Shown one piece after another: positions 29,628 to 43,500 of a stretch of DNA of 64,000 bases. Numbering within the stretch: position 1 is the first letter of the stretch; every line of letters begins with the position of its first letter. Source of the stretch: Symbiodinium natans (taxonomy: Eukaryota; Sar; Dinophyceae; Suessiales; Symbiodiniaceae); the NCBI GenBank assembly GCA_905221605.1, contig CAJNDS010002388.1:124001-188000 (forward strand), read 5' to 3'. The notes beneath the pieces are model-generated. The model saw only the letters and a program-made list of their open reading frames with translations. It was not told the DNA's origin and did no database searches. Position numbers and translations under genes: made by a program.

Positions 29628-32600
29628 GATATAGATTCCCTATATTACCCTTATAAGGAAGAATGTTTTTTTTTGTTTTGTTTGGGGGGGGTTCTTAAGC
29701 AACTCGTAGTACTCATACAGGAATTTTGTGCGGTTTGTACTGCTTCTAGTGTGAAGCCCAAGGGAACATGAAAGGGAACATTGAAGATGTGATTTGTAGC
29801 TATAAGAGGAGTATAGGTGTAGGTTTTCTTGGGGGTGGCTCGTCTTGAACCTCATAGGGTCTGGAGAGCTTCCCGGCCATGGTTCGTGGTCCCCGTGTTT
29901 TGTGCTTTGGAACAGTGTAACATAGTTGGCATGGGATCGTTTGGCTTTAGGGCTTTGCCTTCTATGGTGTGGTAATGGCGGCTGAAAGGGGTTGAGTCTT
30001 GCGTGGAAATCAGTTTGTGGATCTGTGTGCGCTTTTGAAGATGCCTGGCTTGCACACGCCATCTCACGTTGAATAACTTGCTCATCCGGACTATCATGTG
30101 GGTTGGGAAAGGCTTTGGATGTTCGTGGCATGCCCTGACTATGAACATATCGATGTTGCAACTGAGAGCTTCGCGGATTGGTGTGTGTGTGTGTGTGGAA
30201 CGTTCCTTTCCTGTGGACAGGCACATGCGATTGGCCAATACGGGATACCACTTGTTAGAAGATTCATCAGCGGTCATCCAAGTAGGTCCGTGTATTACTA
30301 GGCAGGACATTGGGATTTTGCATCTACCCTTGTTCGGATTGAGAGGCTCATGTTTAGGAACATCTTTCAGATGGCTTCGTAAGGGCCACAACCTAGATTA
30401 CCCGTAGCTGTGGGACGAGTTTAAGCCCTAAACCCCAAACCCTAAACTCTAAACCCCAAACCCCAAACCCTAAACCCTAAACCCCAAACCCCAAACCCTA
30501 AACCCTAAACCCTAAACCCTGTGCAGGGCACCGGCCTCAGCTGCAACACCGCGCAATCGGCGCCCCGGCGAATTGCTTGCCTCCTCCCCTAATCTAAATC
30601 AGTGTTAGGGATCCTTTTCACTTTTTGGGTTATGGGCTTTCTTGTATATAAGCAAAAAGGATTTTTTTTCTTCCTAGGGGAACAGGGATTAAGTAATATT
30701 AAACCCCCTCAACCCCTTAAGCCAACATTCTATATAATGTAACCACAATGGGGGGGGGTATTTAATATTAGGGGGTAGGGGGTTGGGGGGGGGTTAATGT
30801 TAGGGGGAGGGGATCACTTGCCGTTTTTTTCGCTTTTTCCGGGGGTGGCTTGGGATCCCATCTGGCTTTGAGGTTAGGGTTCAGGGTTTAGGGTTTAGGG
30901 TTTCGGGTTCAGGGTTTAGGGATTTTTTAGGGTTTATAGGGATGCTTAGGGTTTGGGATTTATTGGGTTTAGGGCTTGTCCCGTGCGACTTTGTGGAGGT
31001 TTGCTACGACGGCCGCACGCCGCGCAACTCCAAATGCATCGCCTGGGGTCCTGGAGGCAAGCTTTTCTTGGTTTTGGCTGCAAGGGGGGACTTACCCTAA
31101 GCCCGAAACAGCCAAAGAACCCCACCTATACCTAAAACCCGACGCATCAACCTTGATCCCAGAGCATTGCCCCATAGACCCTAAACCTCTATACCCCCCA
31201 TTTTGTGTTATCTTTTTTTTTTTTTTTTGGGGGGGGGGGGGGTGTAGGAAAGCCAAAAGTTCTGAACTCTAATCAAAGTGTGTGTGTATATATATATATA
31301 TATGGACCTTATACGCCCTTTTTTGAGGTTCAGACCTGTCCCCCAGTCTCTGGGGCCTAGGACCGTAGCCTGTAGGGTGATCGTTCAAGGTCAGACAGAG
31401 TTCAGGGTTCAGGGTTTAGGGTTTAGGGTTTAGGGTTTAGGGCTTGCTTGTTATGTGGTTGATGGTTCAGAGGTTCTTGCGCACGAGTTCGCACGAGCGC
31501 AAGGGATCAGGGTCTGTCTGAAGGGAGGATCTCCGTGAAAACCTGGTGCAGTTCGATGGTATGCGGCCTAGGAGATCTTTGAAACACCCTAGGGTTTCGG
31601 GTTTAGGGTTTAGGGTTTAGGGTCCCTAAACCCTCGGCCCTCAGCCACAACCTCAACCCTGATCCCTCGAGCTTACACAGACCCCCCCCCCCCCTTGAGC
31701 CTTTGCCAAAAGCATCCTTACTGAGCTGCCCAAAGCCTAAACTTTGGGATGTTCCCCTTTTTTTAACAGTCCTTAAGTAATAGGGATTTTATTACCCTAC
31801 TTTCCTCCCTACTAAGGACTCTTAGTATAAGAGGGAACATCCTAAGCCCTAAACCCTAAACCCCAAACCCTAAACCCCAAACCCCAAACCCTAAACCCTA
31901 AACCCCTAAACCCCTAAACCTCAATACCCTAAGCCCCAAACCCCTCAATACCCTAAACCTCAATACCCTAAACCCTAAGCCCCTAAACCCTGAGCCCTAA
32001 ACCCTGAGAGCTAAACCTCAATACCCTAAACCTCAGTCCCCTAAACCCCTAAACCCCTAAACCCTACCCTAAACCCTAAACCCCTAAACCTCAATACCCT
32101 AAACCTCAAACCCCTAATTCCCCTAAACCCTAAACCCCCAAACCCTGAGAGCAGGACAAGACATCCTCAAGTCAACGAAGACCATCGGCGAGCGCCAATA
32201 TCTGGCAGCAAGGCTGGGACCGGACCGGCTTCGAGGGTTTACCAGTTTTTTTTTTTTTTTTTTGGGGGGGGGGGGGGGGTTAGGGTTTAGGGTTTAGGGT
32301 TTAGGGTTTAGGGTTGAGGGTTGAGGGTTGAGGGTTGAGGGTTTAAGGTTTAGGGAGGGTTATGCTGTAGGGTGTTTTTACAGGATTTATGGGGCTTATG
32401 GGGATTATAGGCCTTGTAGGTTTTTAGGGTTTATGGGGCTTGCAGGGTTTATAGGGTTCCTGGGGTTTATAGGGCTTATAGGGCTAACCGGGTTGATAGG
32501 GCGCCCGTAAGCGATGGTAAGGTTTTTGGAGGATGCAGGGCTTCGGTGCTGGTACAATGAGCCCTAAGCGCCATATACTACCCAGCCCCAAACCCCAACC

Positions 32601-35600
32601 CCTAAGCCCTAAACCCTAAACACCCTAAAAACCCTAAACCCTAAATTGCAACCTCCCAGTAATGGGCACTCCTATGAGCCCTAAACCCTGGGCCCTGAAC
32701 CCTAAACCCTAAACGCGGTATACTAGGCTCAGAAGTTTAGGGTTTTAGGTTTAGGTTTTTGAGGTACATGGAGACCATGAACCCCTCTTGAAGGGTATGC
32801 TTGTCTTCTCTCCCAAGGACCTCATCAGGCAAAGAGCAGCCGCTACACTCCCCAACCCTGCCAATTAAGAAGCCAAGGCCTACCTCTTGTAGGCCTGTAC
32901 TACGAAACCCCGGTTTAGGAGTTGTAGGTGGCATAAAAAGAGTTGGTGGGCTTTTGGCTTCTTCAGGCAAGTGGCAACCCCTACGCCGCCACTTGCCCTG
33001 GCTTCTCACAGCTTCTTGCAGGCATATCTTCGATCGGGCCAGCACGCCCGCCGGTGATGGTGTGGATTACCGCATTCGGCACCTTGAAAGCAGAACTCTC
33101 AAAACCCCTAAGCCCTAAGCCCTAAGCCCTAAACCCTAAACCCTAAACCCTAAACCACCTTCACGGGGCTTGAGGCCCGCCTAGCAGGCCCAAAGCATAC
33201 ATAGTGACGATGAGCTCTTCAGAGCTTTTGGGGGCGTCAGCGCCCTCAAGCTCCAAAAATTCCGAAACCTGCCCAAGCCCAAACATACAGTGCCAAAGAT
33301 CCCAATGGGTTTAGGGTTTAGGGTTTAGGGTTTAGGGTTTAGGGTTTAGGGCCTGCATGGCTCCCTGAGACATGTGACATCAAGCTCTGAAAGCCCAGAC
33401 TCAAAGCAACCCTAGGAATCTAAGCGCGCTGAGAACCCTCTCTTGAAATGGCAGGCCTGGGCTTTCCTAGCTTCCTTCACCCTACCCTACATCTAAGGGA
33501 AGTTGCATGGCCCCTCAATATGGTCCCTTGCCTTCTTAAAAAAGGGTTCTGAAGTATGGGCCCTTGGGTTTACAGGGTATTTCAGGGGAATACAAGGGTT
33601 CCCACCATGCAACTACCCTTGGACTACAGAATCTCACCCCCCATGGAAGTGAACCGATTGAACTCCAACCTTTGGGACGACATGAACCCGGAACTTGGCG
33701 TCATAGACCCTATTTTACTATAGGTTCAGGTCGTCCCCAAGGTACATGACGACTTGAAGCCTGAAAAGGCATGCATCTGAAGCTACACCCGAATACATGG
33801 CGGAAGTGTACCTGTGGCACCCCGATTCGACTTTCAACTCAGCATTGCTCTTGCAGTTGCTACAGCCGCATTTCCTGCAAAAAGTGTTAGCGGGAAGCAA
33901 CAACCCGATCCTGGCTTCGAGTGGCTTTGCAACGCCATGCGGCTGAGCCGTGCCATGATCCTGCTGAGGTATGTCGACTTGACCAAATACTTCTTCAAGT
34001 ACGAGGAGTCGATGAGACCCTACAACCCTCAATCCCCATAAGGCTAGTTCCGCGGGACCCAGAGCAGGACCCTTATTCCCTTATCTCAAGGTTTAGGTTC
34101 CCTTATGAGCATGTGTGAACCAAAAAGGTCACCCTGTGTTATTCCTAGGTTGCTCGTGCTAAGGTTTAGGGTTGGGTCCATGGCCCATACACCTGCAGCC
34201 TAAATGGGATTCAGTATGGGTCTATGATCCCATTCTGGGATCTCACTTGGTCCCCAAGGTATATCCTTGGCTTACGTCGGCGGTCCGCATCCTCCGAGTC
34301 CGCACAATTGGGCCGCACATACGGAAAGCGACCTCGGGTCGAGGAAAAAGACGCCGGAGAGCAGCACCTTCCTGCGTCTCAACTGATGGAGGTGTTTTTG
34401 GCCTTGCTGGACCCTGAAGCCCTGGTTGCCCCAATTACCAGTCAGGAATAAGGGCTTACAGTGTCAGCAGGCGGTGCCAAACTTTCGGTGCACGTGCTGT
34501 TGCCCTCGTGTGCTTGCCAAGTGAAGCTTGGGAAGGGTGGTGGGAGCCGCCAAGAAGTCAAGAAGACAACAAAAAGGCAAAGAGAGGATAAGAGAGGGTT
34601 CTCCCGCCTACCCGGAAAATGACATGCATCATGCGTTGGTTTCGTGGGCTTGTCGAGAAACAAAGCTTGGGTATGGTGGTAGGAGCAGCCAAGAAAGGGC
34701 CCTGCAAGGGTCCCAAACTTCCCAGCAGGCTGTTCCCACCAAGGTGTCATGGGGTTTGACAGATATTTCACGCCTATTGGAGCCCGAGGCTTGACAAGGC
34801 AGACTGCACGCATATCCCAGATGTTTGCAATATCTAAATCACGCTCGTGCTCAAGCATCCAAGAGTTCGAGCAGTTGAAGTCGCCTGTGCAATGCGTCGG
34901 TGAAGGCAACGCCAAAAGCCCAAAACCCTTAAACCCAGGCATAATTACAAGGTACGTCCGGGTTAAGGCCTCCTCTTCAATTTTTTGCCAGCTCTGAACT
35001 TGGACCCCCAAGCAGTTTCTGCGGGTTCGCGGAGGACGGCTCCCAGGGACGCACCTGCAAGCCGGCGCGCGGGGGGGGGGGGGGGGGGGGGGGGGGCCTT
35101 AAGGCTTCAGTTCAGGGTTGTTTTAGAGCTCTGGAACAAAGGATCTGAGGCGAACTTTCAGATTTCACGAGAACTTTTGTCGCTCAGCTTTTGAAGTAGG
35201 GTGTAGGGTTATAAGGTTTACGGTTTAGGGTTTAGGGTTTGCGGTCTCTGTTTTCAGCGTCCAACCGCGACCGCTTGCGAGGCAATGGGCACGTCCTTCG
35301 CAGCCGGCACTACGGACGGCCCGAGCAACGTGGACGAGCCTTTCGGCGTAACAGCCCTTCAGTACCATACCCATATAATCCCTAAACCCGAGTTCAGGCT
35401 TAAGGTTCTATAGAACCTTAAAACCTCAACCCTGAACTCGCGTTTAGGGCCCTATAGGGCCCAAACCCGAGTTCAGGGTTGAGGTTTTAGGGCCCGGTGG
35501 TGGGCGAGCCGCTGGGTGGGACTCGAGCGGCGCGAGCCCTTGAAGCTCTAAAACCCTAAAGAAACCCGCGGGTCCATTCACAAAAAGAGCCGGGGTAATT

Positions 35601-38600
35601 GACTATAAGTAGAGTCATAACCCCATTGAGGGTACTTTCTGAGTCTCCAAGCAAGGTTCGGGCAGAACATGACCCCCACAAGTGGCTTCCTGAGGCGTGG
35701 CTGAAGCCTTTCGGGGGCTGCTTTTGCTTTGGGGTCGAGACTTTCCCGAATGCTTTGCGAAGGGCTCCGGTTTTTTCAAGGGTTGGGGTGCAAGGGTTTC
35801 AGGAGGTTGCCCGACATCGTGCGTTTTGTCTTCGCAAGCGCCCGCGTGTGTCGTGCATCGCACGCGCGCGCCATCCTCGCGACTGTCTAGCTTCCGTTAA
35901 GTAACTAAATAGCAGCTATTTTCAAGCTGAGGCATGTGCTCATTATGTGAGAATTCGAGAGACTGATCTGTGCGGGGAGCGAGCCATAGAGAGCGAGGGG
36001 GAGAGAGCCTGTTCGGATCTCGTGACGCGTGTCTGCGTGTGGGTTCGTGACCCTGATCAGGTTGTTTTGTTGGGTTTAGTAAACCCTAAACCCTAAACCC
36101 TAAACCCTAAACCCTAAAAGGGGGTTGCGGGGGAGGAGGCGGGAGTGGATAGCCATTTGGAGCCATGAGCGCCCTGAAACTTCTGGGCCTTCGGTCTGCC
36201 TCGGCTTGCTTCAACAGTCAAAGAGTCCCAGTTTAGGGTTTAGGGTTTAGGGTTTAGGGTTTAGGGTTTAGGGTTTAGGGTTTAGGGTTTAGGGTTTAGG
36301 GTTTAGGGTTTAGGGTTTAGGGTTTAGGGTTTAGGGCAATTTGATGATGCTGAGATTCGTCGGGCTTTTCGGGCTTTCGGATCCTGCTGCTTGTTCTGAG
36401 AACCTTCTGCCCCAAACCCTAAAACCCAAACCCCTAAACCCAAGCCCCAAACCGTAAACCCCAAACCCAATCCCCCAATCCCCACACCCTATAAACCCCA
36501 AGTCGGCCCAAGCCCCCCTTTAGGGTTTAGGGTTTAGGGTTTAGGGTTAAACGCAGGTTCATGGGCCACCTGCTGTCGATGCCCACGGACGAGGCCAAGA
36601 GGCCTGCGACTGTCGGGGTGAACGGTCCAGGCTTCCGGGTGCTCTAGAGCCCACGGTTGATTTTGGTACTTTCCCAAAATTGGGGTTAGGGGTCAGGGTT
36701 CAGGGTTTAGGGTTTATGGTTTAGGGTTCAGTGTTTAGGGTTTAGGGTTTCCGTTTCTTGGGGTTCCTAGAACAAGGATTCTTGTCTTTTTTAAGGATAC
36801 GGGGTACCCAAAAGAGGACCCACAGGGTGAGGTTTCGAGTTGACTAGCCGAAGCCAAAAGCCCCAAGTACCCAAGACCAACCTTCAGGCTTCCGGACAGA
36901 AAGGGTATATTTTTTGCCTTTAAGGGGATGGAGAATATTTTAGGGTGCAAAAGGGGGTACCCCTATGTTTTGGGAAATAGCCATATATGTTCTTAAGTAC
37001 GCATGTATTTGTGATGTGTTGTATAAACCGTCCTTTCCGGACACAGACATGTCTAGCTTGTGGTTTGGTCTAGCCCAGAAAACCAAGGGTTCCCTACCCC
37101 CCCCCCCCCTCCCCCCTTTGCCGGCCTCGCACCCGCTGGAAGGTTTAGGGTCTTCTCCAGAGGTGCCACGCGCCCAAAGACATCCTGCTCTACACGGGCA
37201 GCATGAAGGCCCCACCTTGCGCGGGGCTGGAATTAAGGGGTTATAAGGGAGGGGCTTCAGACGCTGGTCTATGAATTGTGAGTATACCTTTTGAATAGAA
37301 GCTACTGACAACACGCGTTCTTCATAGGTCGGCCCCCATTGACTTCGATGACTCTGTGACAGTGATGACTTGATGACTTCACCCCCCTTAATAAACCGCA
37401 CCTGCTCCCCAGCAGCCCGAATTCAATTGCCATCTCGAACTGCTCGAGCTAGCGCGTTCGACCTGCGTTTGGGGATCTTAAGGCCGAGTTTCGGGGAGCA
37501 ACTCCTGCTCAGTCTGCTGTGTACTGCTATGTGCGACTTTTCGATCGTTCTGTGAAAGCCCGTATGCCCTAAGCCCCGAGACTCCTTGTCATCCCAAAGC
37601 CCTAAACCCTTACTAACCCCGAAGCCCTAGACCCGAAACCGTCCTTGGCAAAGGCGCCCTATCCGTACATGCCGTCCAAGATGGCATTTCAGCTGATCCG
37701 CATCGGGAGCCCTGGCGTCTGCTCAGGGGATTTGAGGGCGCTTCGCTTCGCCACAGTGTGTGTGTGAGAGAGAGAGAGATGGTTTCGGGTTTACTGGCAG
37801 CCTGTGCGCCTGTGCGAACCCTAAACCCTAAACCCTAAACCCTAAGCCCTAAACCCCCGAAAGCGCCAGAAGCGGGCTCCAAGGAACCTGATCATTGCCG
37901 GCGTGCCCGGCAGCTTCCTCGGCATGGCTGGCTACGGGTTTAGGGTTGAGGGTTTGGGGTTTAGGGTTTAGGGTTTAGGGCCGGGTTTTCACATTAGCGG
38001 ATTTGGGTGGTCAAGGGCCCTAGTAGGGCTTCATTACAGGAACTATCTTAGGCCAACGCTGTCCCAAAACGGGCACCCCAAGTTTTCAGCAAGCCCCCCA
38101 TGTACCTGGGATGTTTGCGGGGTGACATGATGCGCAGGGATTGAAGAACTGGGTTTTTGAGTACTGTACTTGAATGCTTTTTTTGGTTCTGGGTTCGTAC
38201 TATAGCTACTTATACCGAAAAAGTATATACTTTTTTTTCCAGGGTCTACTCCAAAGGCAGGAAGAGGGTCATGAGAAGCCCTTGCCTTGCAATGGATATT
38301 CGCAGATGCTGGAGTGAGATTCTTGACCTTAGCTGCCTCGGGACGCGCGTCCCGGCGTCCAGCACGCGCGTCCTAGAAACTTGCGTCTTCAGCACGCACG
38401 TCCTGAAATCAAGAGCAACTCTGCACAGAAAGGGAATGTCCCCATGCGTTTTCAGGCCCTGTAAGAACGCACACCCGAAACCCTGCACCCTGAACCCGAA
38501 GGCCTCCTAAAACGCACAGAGCTTTTGCGGACAGTGCAGAGCCTTCTGGATGGGCCTCATGAGGTTCTTTGGCGGTTCCTGGGGGGCGAAAAACCTCGGA

Positions 38601-40530
38601 AATTCACACCGTCCTCTGCGGCTCCAAGCCCGAAAGCTCCCGTGTATTTTCCATGGCCCCCCAAAACGCACAGAGCCTGCTGGGACAGCACAGAGCCTTC
38701 TGGAAGGTGTCCTCATGAGGTTCCGTAGGGGGGTTCTGGGGGAATCACGTAGTGCAAAAATCTTGGAAAACCCACGCAGTCCTTGCGGCCCTCAACCCGA
38801 ACCCTGAACCCGAAAGCTCCCGTGCATTTTCCACGCCCCCCAAAACGCACAGAGCCTTCTTGGACAGCACAGAGCCTTCTGGCAGGTGTCCTCATGAGGT
38901 TCCGTAGGGTTCTGGGGGAATCACGCAGCAAAAATCTTGGAAAACCCACGCAGTCCTTGCGGCCCTCAACCCGAACCCTGAACCCGAAAGCTCCCGTGCA
39001 TTTTCCAGGCCCCCCAAAATGCACAGAGCCTTCTTGGACAGCACAGAGCCTTCTGGCAGGTGTCCTCATGAGGTTCCTTAGGGGGGTTCTGGGGGAATCA
39101 CGTAGTGCAAAAATCTCGGAAACGCACGCAGTCCTTGTGACCCTCAACCCGAACCCTGAACCCGAAAGCTCCCGTGCATTTTCCAGGGCCCCCAAAACGC
39201 ACAGAGCCTTCTTGGACAATACAGAGCCTTCTGCAAGGTGACCTCATGACTCATGAGGTTCCTTATATATAGGGGTTTGGGGCTTAGGCAGGAATCACTC
39301 AGTGCAATGCACCTCGCGAAACGCACCGAGCCTTTTTGGACAGTGCAGAGCTGGAAGGGGTCCCCATGAGGTTCCCTAGAAAGTTCCTGGGGGGCTAGGC
39401 AGGAGTCACTCTGTGCAAAAACCTCGAGGCCCAAAGCCCCAAACCCTGAAGCCGGAAACCGAAACCTCCCGTGCATTTCCAGGCCTCCCGAAATGCACAG
39501 AGCCTTTTTAGACACAGCTAAGGGTCATTGGAGGGAAAGGGAGGGGAGGGGAAGGGGAACGAACGAACTGTGGGACGAGCCCCGGAACCCTAAACTCAAC
39601 ACACAAGTACACGTGCGTTTTCCCACCCCCTGGAAACGCACGCGAGCGCCGCATCGCTTTCTATAGACCTGGAGCAGGCTGCGTCCTGAGGAGGGTCAGC
39701 GGCCACGTCCCGGACCGCGTTCCCAGACGCGCGTCCCGCGTCACGTCCCGAACGGCTACTAAGTTCTTGACCCTTTTCTTCAGGCTTGTGGGGGGTTTAG
39801 GGTTTAGGGTTTAAGGTTTAGGGTGTAGGGTTTAGGGTTTAGGGCTTTCATATAGAGATGGCCTGTTTGCGTGGAGTTCGGTTCAAGGAGCCCCGGGCCC
39901 GCTTTGGGGAGGTGTGTTGTTTGTTCGCAGTCCGCGGTCGTTTTCTTCCAAGAGAAATGCCTCAAAGCATGCCTTCTTTATTAGCCTGACTTCTTTCGCT
40001 CAAGTCCGCTTACATAGCAGCAATTCAGAACCCGAACCCCTACTCAACCCTAAACCCTAAACCCTAAACCCTAAACCCCCAGCACCGGCCGGGTCCAGGC
40101 GAGTTCACGACCATGGCCGGTCGCCGGACGGCCAAAGCACTGAAGAAGATCTTCGTGGACAAAGGCCCAGGGAGGTTTGGGAGAAGCATATTATCCATAA
40201 AGAAGTAATCAGAAATAAGAGCAGAATAACTACTAGTTAATATAGCAACAAAAGAAGAAGCGATAGACCACTATAGCATCGGGATTTGAGGTCCTGGGTG
40301 CTGCCAATGTCGCCTTCAGCCTTCCTCCACAAGCCTCCGAAGTCCTTGCAAGAAACTGCCCCCTAAACCCTAAACCCTAAACCCTTGGCATCCGTACTGA
40401 TGCCAGGTGTGGTCAGTTCAGATGCCCGTGTGGTCATCAACAACTGCGCCAGTGGCTACGTGTCGCCCTTGGCAAAGCGCACAGGGCCATAACCAGAGAA
40501 GCAGATAGATATTATATACAGATACATATA

Positions 40531-40587
<57 letters not shown>

Positions 40588-43500
40588 GTATGTATGTATG
40601 TATGAATGTAGCGGGTGGGTGTAGGGACGAGAGTGTCAAGGATGTTCCAGGAAGGACCAAGGCCTTTGGAAGAATTTGGCTTGCCATTTGAGCCGGATAG
40701 CCCCAACTGCCAGATTTCTTGGAGAAGCCTGGCGCCGGCGCATGCTTCCCTTTCCTTTGAGCATCAGACGCGGCAAGTTTTTCATCCATCTTAGGGATTT
40801 GAAGGTGTCCGGGAATCCCATGTCCTTGCCTGATGAAAAAAGGAGCTCTCCTGCCAAACGCGCCACTAGTCTTGAAGCATCCACATCTCGGGCCCCAAAC
40901 CCAGAAAACTTGAGCTGCACCTTGGTGGCCTAGTGAACCCTAAGGATGGAATCCTTTGCCCATACTGCAAGAGAAGGTTTCTTGACCATCAACCCTGTGT
41001 AGGGCAAAGTAGAAGCATCTGCTCGGCTGAGGCCGGCTACGTCTCGACGATCGAGGCGCCACCTCTCCCCAGGTTTGAATGGGGCCAAGAAGCGCCCCCC
41101 CCTTCTCCCTTGACACCAGATGAACCCTTAGCTTAGCGGGCCATCGACCCTCTACAACAAAACACCTATACAATAAGGGCAGATGGCCCAAAACACGTTT
41201 AAGGTTCGTTTAGTCCCTAAGGGTGTTTTTCGGGCTTCGGAAGAATTTCTCAAGCTGCAGCTTTCGCAACTTGGGAAGTCTCGAGTCTATAGGTAGGGGC
41301 ATTTCCTACACACCCCAACCCTGCATCAGCTGCTGTTCCTGCGAAACTCGAAGCCCTGAACCGGTCTTCGCTTGGGTGATCTCTTGCCTCACAACCCCAG
41401 GCCTTGTGCAGCCGAACTCCAACAAGACCCTTCCACTTGCAAGTCCCAGAGCCCGAAGCACAAGAGACTCTCTCCCACCCACACACACACACACACACAC
41501 ATACAGAGACATACAGACATACACATGTGCAAATAAAGAATATTATATATATATACACACACACACCTTTTTCAGTCTTTGTTTATGATTTTTACGACTA
41601 GGAAGTGTTCTATATATATATATATACATATGCATACATAGGTATACTGCGCGCAATGCATGACGCGCTCAGACGCAAGATGCAGGAGTACCAGCACCAG
41701 CGCTACGAGGGCGCCTCCACGGCTTATGGCCCCCACACGCACGGAGCCGCCGCAGCGGCAAAAAGGGGAGGGGGGGGCCTTCCTGTATAGGGTTTATCGG
41801 GTTTACAGGGTTTTATAGGGTTTACAGATGTTTACAGGGTTTACAGGGTCTATAGGATTTATAGGGTTTTATGGGGTTTAGAGGGCTTAAATAGGTTTAG
41901 GGAGGATAGCTTTCCATGTCCTTTCCCTGCTTCTCCGGCTTCGCTGAGCCCTTCCCTACTTTGACTCGGTGAAGTTGTGGCTCTTGGGGCTGTTGGAGTG
42001 AAGTGAGCAGGAACCCGCCCCAAACCCTAAACCCTAAACCCTAAACCCTAAACCCCCCTAAACCCTAAACCTTTTAAACCGGGAGATTAGCGGCCTGCAA
42101 GACCAAATGGGGGGAACGCTGGGAGCCGCCGCAGATCTCTAAACTCTCCTGCTTTTTGAGGCCATGACTAGCATCCTGAAGGAGATGGCAAAGGCCGGCC
42201 GCAAATTTGGGAGTTGGACTTGCTTGGGGTCTTACGAGAAGAAGCGTTTAGGGTTTACGTAGTTTAGGGTTTAGGGTATAGGGACCCCGAATTTGAACCC
42301 CCCAAATAGTAGGATCCCGTAAGCCCCCGTTGTCCCTGAGCCCCGTGAAACCCTAAACCCTATTGGTGTCAGAGTCGAACTGCGTCAGGGCTAGGACAAA
42401 GCTTGAAGCTAAATTTGCGCTACTTCTACTATCGTCTTGTGGTTCGAAGTCAAGTAGATCGCTATAAACCCTCATTGACGCTGACCTCCCAGACCAAGGG
42501 GACCAAAGAACCCTAAGCTTCGAATCATCTGCCCTGTATGCTCCCAAATGTATATATACACACATATATATATAATTAGATATATATATATATATATGGA
42601 CAATAAATTCTCTTCGGGCTCATTTACTCCCCAAACAACGCACGCCCAAGCTTTTTTCAAACCTCCCACACCAGGAGATGGCTGAGGGTAAGGCCACCCT
42701 AAACCCTAAACCCTAAACCCTAAACCCTAAGCCCTAAGCCCTAAGCCCTAAACCCTAAACAACAAAAACTCCACACCAGGAGATGGCTGAGGGTAAGGCC
42801 TACCGCTGGCCCGGCGCCCCGCCCTCCATCCCTACGGAAGCGCAGCTGTGGGAGGGCCAGCACCTGGGCTTTGCCAGGTTTAGGGTTTAGGGTTTAGGGT
42901 TCGGTCTAGGGTTTAGGGTTTAGGGTTCCGAGCGTATGGGTTGCTGCGTGTGTGAATTGAGTTCATTCTCCGCAGGCTCGTGGAGATTCGTGCTGAAGCC
43001 CCCTTTACCCACCCATGATCGCCCCAGACGGTGATATGCATCTTTCAACATTTGGCCGGCAGTTCTAAGGAGCGATGTGGTTTCCGATGATCCTCCCATT
43101 GGCACGGGGGCCCAGAAGCAGCCGTGGCTGCGCACTCCACGCTACTATTTGCTTAAGAACCCCCCAAGAAAAGAAAAATGTTCTTCCTTATACGGGCAAT
43201 ATAATAGAGATTGGGATGATTATTTCATGTTCTTTGGGTGTTCTTAAGCAAATAGTATCATGGGGCCCCGGCTTCAGGTGAAGTCGGGGGGGGGGCTTCG
43301 GGGTTTGGTCGAGGGGCGAGGGGCCTGCATGGTTCACACCATCCCAAACCCCAAGACTTGAGTATCCCAGATGTGGTGCAGGTAGAGCCGCGAGCTTAGG
43401 CGGAAAATTCGGCGACGTCAAGAAGGATGTTCTGCCCTGGAACTATGCTCCTGGCAGTGTGGCACAGGTGCGCGATCGGGTGGGCTTTTTCTTGCAGCTC

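Noticed and set aside
34265-34450. Exon-like stretch ending LMEVFLALLDPEALVAPITSQE
   Set aside because: It reads well, but does not match ceramidase between exons 6 and 7 and I could not define splice edges or a family.
37884-37945. A duplicated, altered copy of the ceramidase PGEF exon (reading PGSFLGMAGYG)
   Set aside because: Splicing at the GC donor after GTGCCCG joins exon 11 to exon 12 and gives the exact family motif. The altered reading is intron sequence.
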